Source: Gemmatimonadota bacterium
GTDB taxonomy: Bacteria; Gemmatimonadota; Gemmatimonadetes; JACCXV01; JAHWKZ01
DNA: 5,233 nucleotides
Direction of reading: 5' to 3'
NCBI GenBank assembly: GCA_019347645.1
Contig: JAHWKZ010000095.1
Coordinates: 1 to 5,233, forward strand
The translations under genes and the position numbers were made by a program. The notes beneath the pieces were generated by a model. That model did no database searches and was not told the origin of the DNA. It worked only from the letters and a program-made list of their open reading frames with translations. Of this stretch, positions 1-5,233 are shown in pieces (position 1 is the stretch's first letter; each line of letters starts with the position of its first letter).

Positions 1-804
1 CGCTTCCATGACGACACCCGATGGGAGCCTCACGTCCACGACCGGCCGGCCCTGATCACGTACTACATCGCGCTCAACAACTCGAAGGAGAAGTTCGCCG
101 ACCCGCGGGTGCGAAGGGCTCTCAACCACGCGGTGAACGTCGAGCAGATCGCCCGGGTGATCTATCCCGGGGAGGTGAACCTCTCCCACGGCCCGGTGCC
201 ACCGGGACTGCCCGGCTACCGCGAGGGCGGCGAGCCCTACGGCTACGACCCGGAGAAGGCCCGAGCTCTCCTTGCCGAGGCGGGCGCGGAGGGCCTCACC
301 TTCGACATCTACTTCCGTAGCCTGGCGCTGAACCAGCGGTTCCTCGAGGCGGTGCAGGCGAACCTCGCCGAGGTCGGAGTGACCATGAACCTCCAGCAGC
401 GCGACTGGACCGCCGTTCGCCAATCGGTGAACCAGGGGGAGCTCGACGCCTACCTGCTGAACTGGTTCGCCGACTATCCTGACGCGGAGAACTTCCTCTA
501 CCCTCTCTTCTACAGCGAGATGGCGGGCGCGGGCGGCAACGCCGCGTTCTATCGGAACAGGACCGTCGATTCGCTGATCCTGCGGGCTCGCTCCACGCTG
601 GACGACGGCGAGCGGATAGAGCTCTACGAGGAGGCCGACCGGCGGGTCTTCGAGGACGCGCCCTGGATCTTCACCGTCCATCCGATCGACTACGACATGG
701 TCCAGCCGTGGGTGGAGGGATACGAGATCCCGCAGGTCTTCTACGGGAACAAATGGGTGGGCGTCTCGCTCGCAGGCGGCGAGGAGACCGCCGACGGCCG
801 GTAG
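1..804 (+). CDS. ABC transporter substrate-binding protein, family 5 (Dpp/Opp-like), C-terminal part
   Basis: The frame is open from the first base to a TAG at 802-804, giving 267 residues. The start lies outside the window, and the GTG at 109 is an internal valine, not a start. Family 5 proteins are extracytoplasmic receptors that deliver peptides, or sometimes nickel or sugars, to ABC permeases. Family hallmarks seen here: YIALNNS followed by FADPRVRRALNHAV at about residues 23-43, a GYDPEKARALLAEAG segment near 81-95, WFADYPDAENFLYPLF near 155-170, and APWIFTVH near 220-227. Full-length members are usually about 500-600 residues, so roughly half is present. No permease or ATPase gene follows; the next gene downstream is unrelated. 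The ligand cannot be told from this part. The family call is strong; peptide as substrate is only the default inference. Confidence 0.93.
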   Translation, partial: RFHDDTRWEPHVHDRPALITYYIALNNSKEKFADPRVRRALNHAVNVEQIARVIYPGEVNLSHGPVPPGLPGYREGGEPYGYDPEKARALLAEAGAEGLTFDIYFRSLALNQRFLEAVQANLAEVGVTMNLQQRDWTAVRQSVNQGELDAYLLNWFADYPDAENFLYPLFYSEMAGAGGNAAFYRNRTVDSLILRARSTLDDGERIELYEEADRRVFEDAPWIFTVHPIDYDMVQPWVEGYEIPQVFYGNKWVGVSLAGGEETADGR

Positions 805-829
805 CGGCTATCGGCGAGGGCGGGCGCGA

Positions 830-967
830 CCGCGCGATCTCGAGCGATCCCTGGACCCGGCGCCCGTCGAGGACGAGAGCGGGAACGGTCTCGCCGCGAA
901 AGCCCCTCGGCCTGAGCACGGAGCTGGGGGCGAATCCGGCATGGCTTCTGCAGGCCCTCTTCTCTAA
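830..967 (-). pseudogene. Probable remnant of a glutathione S-transferase N-terminal (thioredoxin-fold) domain
   Basis: The minus strand of this intergenic stretch reads LRPRGFRGETVPAL (916-875), then continues to the 19-residue core VPALVLDGRRVQGSLEIAR (886-830). From memory this matches the GST N-terminal segment with the cis-proline VPAL and the glutathione-contacting GS pair, typically 'GGTVPAL..DGRRVQGS..I.RAL'. The weaker flank LEKRACRSHAGFAPSS (967-920) could be the helix before it. In the core, third codon positions are mostly G or C, as in a real gene of this genome. After residue 830 the similarity stops, and the frame runs antisense into the transporter gene. No convincing start, ribosome site or C-terminal helical domain is visible, so this looks like a decayed or truncated gene, not an active one. 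Chance similarity is the alternative. Confidence 0.45.
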
Positions 968-994
968 GTTCCCTCCAGAACGGGTCCCTCGACC

Positions 995-1000
995 GAAGGA
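995..1000 (+). promoter_or_regulatory. Shine-Dalgarno site of the Uma2 gene
   Basis: GAAGGA lies 5 bases before the ATG at 1006. It supports that ATG as the start and suggests the gene is translated independently of the transporter gene, which ends 201 bases upstream. Confidence 0.7.
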
Positions 1001-1005
1001 ACGCG

Positions 1006-1584
1006 ATGATCGACCGTGGACAGGAAATCACCGAACAGCTTCTCTCCATCGAACAGTTCCAGCGCCTTCCCGAGGACGACGGCTATCGGGCTGAGCTGGT
1101 ACGCGGCCGGCTCGTCCGCGAGCCGCTCCCCGGGGCCGAGCACGGCTGGCTTGCCAGCCGGCTGTTCGAAGCGATCGCCGCGCACGTCCGACGGCACGAC
1201 CTGGGACTGGCCCTGGTGGAAACCGGCTATCTCCTGAGTGACGAACCGCCGACGGTTCGCGGGCCGGACGCCGCGTTCCTCTCCCGCGAGCGACTCCCCG
1301 ACGAGATACCGGACGGATTCTGGCCGCTCGCGCCCGACCTCGCCGTCGAGGTCGTCTCCCCGTCGAACTCAGCGGCCGAGATCCAGGACAAGGTGCTCCA
1401 GTACCTCGACGCGGGGACCCGGGTCGTCTGGGTCGTGGATCCCGCCACGCGCAGCGTGAGCGCCTACCGATCGAGGGATGACATCCGGATCCTGACGGCG
1501 GGGGAAACGCTGGACGGCGGCGACGTCCTGCCGGGACTCACCCTCGAGATCTCCGAGTTGTTCGAGGCTCCCAAGAAGGGCTGA
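1006..1584 (+). CDS. Uma2 family (DUF820) PD-(D/E)XK endonuclease-like protein
   Basis: The protein is 192 residues, a normal full length for Uma2 proteins. These have a restriction-endonuclease-like fold, are common in cyanobacteria and many GC-rich bacteria, and have no settled biological role. The family pattern is visible in order: an acidic residue in AELVRGRLV (E30), GAEHGWLASRLF (43-54), RGPDAAFLSRERLP (85-98, D88), LAVEVVSPSN (112-121, E115), DKVLQYLDAGTRVVWVVDP (128-146, K129) and the closing TLDGGDVLPGLTLEISELF (168-186). D88, E115 and K129 form an apparently intact PD-(D/E)XK catalytic set. There is no signal peptide or membrane segment, so it is cytoplasmic. The start is fixed by GAAGGA five bases upstream. 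It converges with the DUF5916 gene, with 24 bases between the stops. No partner toxin, antitoxin or transposase gene is beside it. Confidence 0.93.
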   Translation: MIDRGQEITEQLLSIEQFQRLPEDDGYRAELVRGRLVREPLPGAEHGWLASRLFEAIAAHVRRHDLGLALVETGYLLSDEPPTVRGPDAAFLSRERLPDEIPDGFWPLAPDLAVEVVSPSNSAAEIQDKVLQYLDAGTRVVWVVDPATRSVSAYRSRDDIRILTAGETLDGGDVLPGLTLEISELFEAPKKG

Positions 1585-1608
1585 TCTCGAACTCGAAAAG
1601 TCGTCCAG

Positions 1609-4326
1609 TTACGGGTTCAACCAGTAGTTCACCTTCAGCAGAAAGACGTTGTCCGGCTCGGGGTCGAACAGCGCCCCCAGCTCGTCTCCCAGCGAGAAGT
1701 CGGCGGTCCGATCGAAGCCGCTACGCCGTTGCTGCCAGACGAGGAAGAGCGACGAGCCGGGCCGCCACTCCCACCGCAGCACCGCGTTGCCACGGACGGT
1801 TCGCAGGGTGAAGTCCCGGTCGGGCACCACGAACGGTTCGGCCGGGCCGGCGCCGTCGGGGTCGATCTCGACGACGCCGTCCGATTCCACGACAGTCCCC
1901 ACGTCCTCGCCGTACACGTCGAAGTCGAACGTCCGGAGCGCGCGGAGCTCCTTCAGGGCCCCGAAGTCGTTGCTCGAGACGAACGGCTGCATCCAGAGCT
2001 CCAGCGTGAGCTCGGGCGTGAAGACCCAGTTGAGCCGGGTCTCCAGGGCGACCGACTTCGACTCGATCTCGGCGAAGACGTAGCGCCGGCCGAAGGTCGC
2101 CTCGGCGGTCGGGTCCTCGATCGCGGCGAAATACTGGGCCACCTGGCGCCCGCTCGAGAACCTCGGGCCGAGCGACCCGGAGAAGCGCTCGGCGACCTTG
2201 ATCGACACGTTCGAGCTGATCGAGCCCCCGCTGCCGCCCGCCTCGTCGCCGTGGAAGCCGCCGAAGGCGAACAGCCGGACCGGTTTGCGGAAATCGGACC
2301 CGAGGTTCAGCGACACGCTCCAGCCCGCGGGGTCCCGGGCCAGCGGGCCGCCCCTCGTCAGCCGGTCGTCGAACGTGGAGAACGACCGGCTGACGTTCAC
2401 CCCGCCGCGCCAGTAGTTCAGGAGCTGCGCGTCCATTCCCGTACGCAGGTACGTGCCGAGCCGGTCGCCGTCCCAGTTCCAGTCCGCGCCTCCCGAGGCG
2501 TTCCAAGACCAGGAGCGTAGCGTCTCGCCGGGGCGGGGCTCGCGGTAGGCGACGAAGGCGTTCGCCTCCGCCCGATCGGCCACGCTCTGGAACCCGAGGT
2601 CGTTGATCTCGTAGCCGGGGCTCGTGGCCTCGAGGGACAAGCGTCCGCGCCAGTGGAGGCCGGCGATCTTCGAGAGCCGCAGCTCGCCGGAGGCGCCGGA
2701 GAGCGACGTCCTCGTGGAATCGATCTCCACGTGATCGGCGTCGGGACGCTGGTAGTAGCGGGCCGAGGATCGCTGGGCGGCGAGGATCACCTCGGGCTCC
2801 CCCCGGACGTGGCTGGCGGAGACGAACCCGCCGAGCTCCCACGTCCGGTCCGCGAACTCGTGCTCGAAGTCGAGCCCGCCGCTCCACGCCGAGGAGCGGA
2901 GCGCGCCGCGGAGCGATTCCTCCTCCACGTCGCGGACCACCGAGGTCGCCATCGCGCCTACGACGGTGCGCCCCTCGCGCAGGTCCTTCCGAAGCCGGCT
3001 AACGAAGTAGTTCGTCGGCGGCTCGACGGCGAGCTCGCCGCGCTCGCCTTCGGCCGTCTCGAACCGCGCGAACTCGCGCGGCGTGAACGCGTCCAGGACG
3101 CCGATCGACCACCCTCCCGCCGTCTTGCCCGTCACCTTGGCCGCGCCCAGGATCGTCGTGGCGTCGGGGACGTCCACGAAGACCGCCCCCGTCGGGCGGG
3201 TCCCCTGCGGCTGGCGTCCGATCCTCCGCGAGTAGAACAGCTGCGTCCCGCCGAAGAAGCCCCCGCCGCCGAAGGCGAAGATGTCCGCCCCCTCGATGAA
3301 GAACGGTCGCTTCTCGGAGAAGAACGTCTCGAAGGCGGAGAGGTTGACGACCGCGGGGTCGAGCTCCACCTGGCCGAAGTCGGGGTTCACGGTGGCGTCC
3401 AGGGTGATCGCCGAGGTGAGGCGGTACTTGAGATCCGCCCCGACGGCCCAATCCCGATGCGGATCGTCCCGGAACGGGTCGTCTGGATCGACGTCCACGT
3501 GCTCGGAGCGGGCGCGCAGGTACGGCAGGACCTCGAGCCGACTCCCCGGCGGGATCGCCTCGAGCTCGGTCAGGTGCCCGTAGCGCGGGACGCCGCCGCG
3601 CTCCTCCCTCGGGGTGAAGGCGAACATCGCGCCCTCCGCGCGCCGGGCGATCCGGCGCACGAACTGGATCCCCCACCGCTGGACGTCGCGGTCGCCGAAT
3701 CGGAGCTGGCTGAAGGGGATCCGCATCTCCGCCGTCCAGCCCGCCTCGTCGACGGAGGTGGCCACGTCCCAGACCGGATCCCAGGATGGGTCGTAGCTCG
3801 CGCCTTCGACCACGTCGGCGCGCACGGCGGAGGGGTTGGTCTGGAAGCGGTAGGCGGTGCGGTGGTCGTGCCGGCTGTCGATCGAGACGGTGAAGGAATC
3901 CGAGTCCGGGGGGATCTCGTCCCGGCGCCCCAGCCGGGTCCGGACCTCGCCGTCGTCGTGGAGACGGGCACCGACGTAGAGGGCGACGTCGTCGTAGAGG
4001 ACCCGCACCTCCGTCCGCTGGCTGGCGGGCTCGCCCTCCTCGGGATCGATTTGAGTGAAGCCGGTGGCGACGGAGGCGGCGTCCCAGGCGGGCTCGTCGA
4101 GTCGCCCATCGAGGTCGACGGGCCGATCGGTGCGGACGGCGCCGATGGTAGGGGCGTCGTCCTCGTGGGCGTAGGCCCCGTCCCCGGAGTCGGGCGACTC
4201 CTGGGCCACCGCGGCCGTCGACATCGTGAGGGAGAGGGCGAAGCAGTATACCAGCGCGCCCCGCGTCCGCACCGACCGCGCGACGATCGCGGGGTGGGAG
4301 AGCGGGATCGCATAGAGCTTCTTCAT
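1609..4326 (-). CDS. DUF5916 outer-membrane protein with N-terminal CBM9-like domain
   Basis: A 905-residue protein. Residues 1-41 look like a signal peptide: a long basic n-region to about residue 23, the hydrophobic stretch ALVYCFALSLTMSTAAVA, and a probable cut between AVA and Q42. Residues about 65-260 match a CBM9/DOMON-like beta-sandwich, opening with VDLDGRLDEPAWDAA (70-84) and including ALYVGARLHDD and GWTAEMRIPFSQLRF. The DUF5916 part follows. Its hallmark is NPDFGQVELDPAVVNL (314-329), then FFSEKRPFFIEGADIF (335-350) and FYSRRIG (364-370), with a Gly/Phe-rich loop, GGGGFFGG, between. The rest is alternating-strand sequence ending VFLLKVNYWLNP, as expected of a barrel. The role is unknown in the family; export and outer-membrane location are inferred. 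The ATG at 4326 is the first possible start: the frame is open back to the hutF stop but has no ATG, GTG or TTG. GTG at residue 19 would give a shorter, conventional signal peptide. No Shine-Dalgarno precedes the ATG. Confidence 0.92.
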   Translation of the reverse strand: MKKLYAIPLSHPAIVARSVRTRGALVYCFALSLTMSTAAVAQESPDSGDGAYAHEDDAPTIGAVRTDRPVDLDGRLDEPAWDAASVATGFTQIDPEEGEPASQRTEVRVLYDDVALYVGARLHDDGEVRTRLGRRDEIPPDSDSFTVSIDSRHDHRTAYRFQTNPSAVRADVVEGASYDPSWDPVWDVATSVDEAGWTAEMRIPFSQLRFGDRDVQRWGIQFVRRIARRAEGAMFAFTPREERGGVPRYGHLTELEAIPPGSRLEVLPYLRARSEHVDVDPDDPFRDDPHRDWAVGADLKYRLTSAITLDATVNPDFGQVELDPAVVNLSAFETFFSEKRPFFIEGADIFAFGGGGFFGGTQLFYSRRIGRQPQGTRPTGAVFVDVPDATTILGAAKVTGKTAGGWSIGVLDAFTPREFARFETAEGERGELAVEPPTNYFVSRLRKDLREGRTVVGAMATSVVRDVEEESLRGALRSSAWSGGLDFEHEFADRTWELGGFVSASHVRGEPEVILAAQRSSARYYQRPDADHVEIDSTRTSLSGASGELRLSKIAGLHWRGRLSLEATSPGYEINDLGFQSVADRAEANAFVAYREPRPGETLRSWSWNASGGADWNWDGDRLGTYLRTGMDAQLLNYWRGGVNVSRSFSTFDDRLTRGGPLARDPAGWSVSLNLGSDFRKPVRLFAFGGFHGDEAGGSGGSISSNVSIKVAERFSGSLGPRFSSGRQVAQYFAAIEDPTAEATFGRRYVFAEIESKSVALETRLNWVFTPELTLELWMQPFVSSNDFGALKELRALRTFDFDVYGEDVGTVVESDGVVEIDPDGAGPAEPFVVPDRDFTLRTVRGNAVLRWEWRPGSSLFLVWQQRRSGFDRTADFSLGDELGALFDPEPDNVFLLKVNYWLNP

Positions 4327-4385
4327 GGAAACCGGGACGGCACCGTCGGTGTCGACCGGTCGCTCCGCCGGATCGCTCGCGGCAT
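4323..4385 (-). CDS. Candidate 20-residue leader peptide overlapping the DUF5916 start
   Basis: An ATG at 4385-4383 opens a frame of 20 codons ending in TGA at 4325-4323. That stop overlaps the DUF5916 start codon as ATGA. The ATG is preceded by GAGAGGA with a 7-base gap, the best ribosome site in the hutF-DUF5916 spacing, whereas the DUF5916 ATG has only pyrimidine-rich sequence (CCCGGTTTCC) before it. The peptide is basic and rich in Arg, Ser and Pro (MPRAIRRSDRS... ending PSRFP), with no membrane segment and no run of one regulatory amino acid. The most economical reading is translational coupling: ribosomes finishing the leader restart on the long gene. It could also be a chance frame, since a short open frame is unremarkable in GC-rich DNA. 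I do not recognise the peptide. Confidence 0.38.
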   Translation of the reverse strand: MPRAIRRSDRSTPTVPSRFP

Positions 4386-4392
4386 CCCGCTT

Positions 4393-4399
4393 TCCTCTC
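4393..4399 (-). promoter_or_regulatory. Shine-Dalgarno-like site before the leader peptide
   Basis: On the minus strand GAGAGGA (4399-4393) is followed by seven bases and the ATG at 4385. It lies about 66 bases before the DUF5916 ATG, too far to serve that start directly. That is the main reason to take the short leader frame seriously. Confidence 0.45.
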
Positions 4400-4413
4400 G
4401 AGTCATTCGCGTC

Positions 4414-5233
4414 TCAGCTTTCCGCGCTCTCGCGCCACCGACCGCCTACGCAGGTCGCGGCGATCGCGGCGTTCCCCGCGCCGAAGACCAGGGCCGGCAG
4501 GAGTTCCTCGGGATCAGCTCCGGCCAGCGAGGGATGGGCGAGGTCGACCGCCGTCAGGTCGGCCCACCGGCCGGCCTCGATCGCCCCCGTGTCGATCCCG
4601 AGCGCCCGCGCGCCCCCCTCCGTGGCCGCCTTCAGGAGCGTCCGGGCGACCGAGCCCGCCCCGTCCGCCAGCGCCCCGCGGCGCTCGCCGGCAAGGCGCT
4701 GGCCGTATTCCAGCCACCGCATCTCCTCCACCATGGAGATCCGCGCGTTGGAATCGGTCCCCAGGCAGACGGGGCCGCCCACCTGGACGAGCGGGGCGAG
4801 GTGCGGGATCCCGTCGCCCAGGTTCGCCTCGGTCAGCGGGCAGACGCAGACGGTTCCGCCGCTCTCCAGGAGCCGCTCCATGTCGGCAGACGTCGTATGA
4901 GTCGCGTGGACGGCGGTGAAGGCCTCGGCGGTCCCCGTGGCGTCCAGGATCGCGGCCGTCGGCGTCTTCCCGTACGCCGCGAGGCACGCCTCCACCTCCT
5001 CCCGCCGCTCCTCGACGTGGGCGTGGACGACCATCCCTCGCCGGCGCGCTTCGGTGTGGAGGGTAGCGAACTCGTCGGGGGTCGCTGCACGGATCGAGTG
5101 CGGCGCCACGCCGACCGACTGGGTGGCGGGGTCGACCCGCCCGTCGAGGGCGTCGACCCGCTCGAGGTACGCCTCCACGGACGGGGCGGCGAAGCCCCGC
5201 TGGGCGTCGGAGAGCGGCTCGCCGATCCCGCCG
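4414..5233 (-). CDS. hutF: Formimidoylglutamate deiminase (HutF), C-terminal part
   Basis: The frame enters from the right edge and ends at TGA (4416-4414), giving 272 residues of an enzyme usually about 450 long. The N-terminus, with the first HxH metal motif, lies outside; the GTG at 5178 is an internal valine. HutF is a cytoplasmic amidohydrolase that converts N-formimino-L-glutamate to N-formyl-L-glutamate and ammonia in the five-step histidine degradation route. Visible marks, numbered from the fragment start: GVAPHSIRA (41-49), VVHAHVEER (68-76, strand-5 metal His region), FTAVHATHT (105-113, strand-6 His), the very characteristic CVCPLTEANLGDGI (129-142), LGTDSNARISMVEEMRWLEYGQRL (157-180, with the strand-8 Asp at 160) and the end segment ALVFGAGNAAI..TCVGGRWR. 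TEANLGDGI and DSNARIS distinguish HutF from guanine deaminase and imidazolonepropionase. All expected C-terminal catalytic residues look intact. The DUF5916 gene follows on the same strand after 87 bases. Confidence 0.95.
   Translation of the reverse strand, partial: GGIGEPLSDAQRGFAAPSVEAYLERVDALDGRVDPATQSVGVAPHSIRAATPDEFATLHTEARRRGMVVHAHVEERREEVEACLAAYGKTPTAAILDATGTAEAFTAVHATHTTSADMERLLESGGTVCVCPLTEANLGDGIPHLAPLVQVGGPVCLGTDSNARISMVEEMRWLEYGQRLAGERRGALADGAGSVARTLLKAATEGGARALGIDTGAIEAGRWADLTAVDLAHPSLAGADPEELLPALVFGAGNAAIAATCVGGRWRESAES

Noticed and set aside
881..895. CGAGA...TCTCG hairpin and GGCCTG/CAGGCC (909-914, 951-956) repeat in the 805-1005 spacer as terminators of the transporter gene.
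   Set aside because: Stems of five or six bases, long loops and no T run; they are better explained as part of the minus-strand GST-like sequence.
708..1094. A 128-codon plus-strand frame bridging the transporter end, the spacer and the Uma2 start.
   Set aside because: It overlaps two well-supported genes in another frame, is Arg-rich and shows no recognisable motif.
1544..1590. Inverted repeat TCGAGATC (1544-1551) with GATCTCGA (1583-1590) at the convergent gene ends, considered as a shared terminator.
   Set aside because: The arms are only 8 bases with a 31-base loop, one arm is inside the Uma2 coding region, and no T run follows on either strand.
1721..2887. Long open frames overlapping the DUF5916 gene in other frames (388 codons on the minus strand; 263 codons at 1729-2520 on the plus strand).
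   Set aside because: They are Arg/Pro/Ala-rich compositional shadows with no domain pattern, while the DUF5916 frame has clear family motifs throughout.
4353..4362. Ten-base perfect palindrome CGACCGGTCG in the hutF-DUF5916 gap, considered as an operator; nearby GACGGTGCCGTC considered as a hairpin.
   Set aside because: Palindromes this short are expected by chance in such GC-rich sequence, the second has a 2-base loop, there is no T run and no promoter-like boxes.
4327..4416. The DUF5916 gene is in the same frame as hutF with no stop codon in the 87-base gap, so TGA readthrough would fuse them.
   Set aside because: A shared frame occurs one time in three, and 29 stop-free codons are normal at this GC. 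The DUF5916 product begins with its own signal peptide, which argues for separate proteins.

Overview
This is a GC-rich window, roughly two-thirds G+C by eye. It holds four clear protein-coding genes, two of them cut by the window edges, plus two small features that are easy to miss. The large DUF5916 protein has a signal peptide and looks like an outer-membrane barrel, so the host is probably diderm. That family, a stand-alone Uma2 protein, a HutF-type histidine pathway and the high GC together fit Gemmatimonadota or a similar soil, marine or sponge-associated lineage. The lineage is an inference; no rRNA or other marker is present.

Layout, left to right. Bases 1-804 (+) carry the C-terminal half of a family 5 (Dpp/Opp-like) ABC transporter substrate-binding protein. 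Bases 805-1005 are intergenic. Their minus strand encodes a short stretch that reads like the N-terminal thioredoxin-fold part of a glutathione S-transferase, probably a decayed gene. Bases 1006-1584 (+) are an intact Uma2-family PD-(D/E)XK nuclease-like protein with a good ribosome binding site. After a 24-base convergent gap, 4326-1609 (-) is a 905-residue DUF5916 protein with an N-terminal CBM9-like domain. Upstream of it on the same strand, 5233-4414 is the C-terminal part of formimidoylglutamate deiminase (hutF).

hutF and the DUF5916 gene are 87 bases apart, face the same way and have no recognisable terminator between them, so they may be co-transcribed. The DUF5916 ATG has no Shine-Dalgarno of its own. 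The gap instead holds a 20-codon reading frame with a good Shine-Dalgarno, and its TGA overlaps the DUF5916 ATG as ATGA. This suggests a leader peptide with translational coupling. It and the GST-like remnant are the two most useful observations here.

The genes do not form one obvious pathway. Peptide or solute uptake and histidine breakdown are both amino-acid nutrition, but they sit in separate, oppositely oriented units. I see no CRISPR array, tRNA, rRNA, insertion sequence, phage gene or convincing new multi-gene system.
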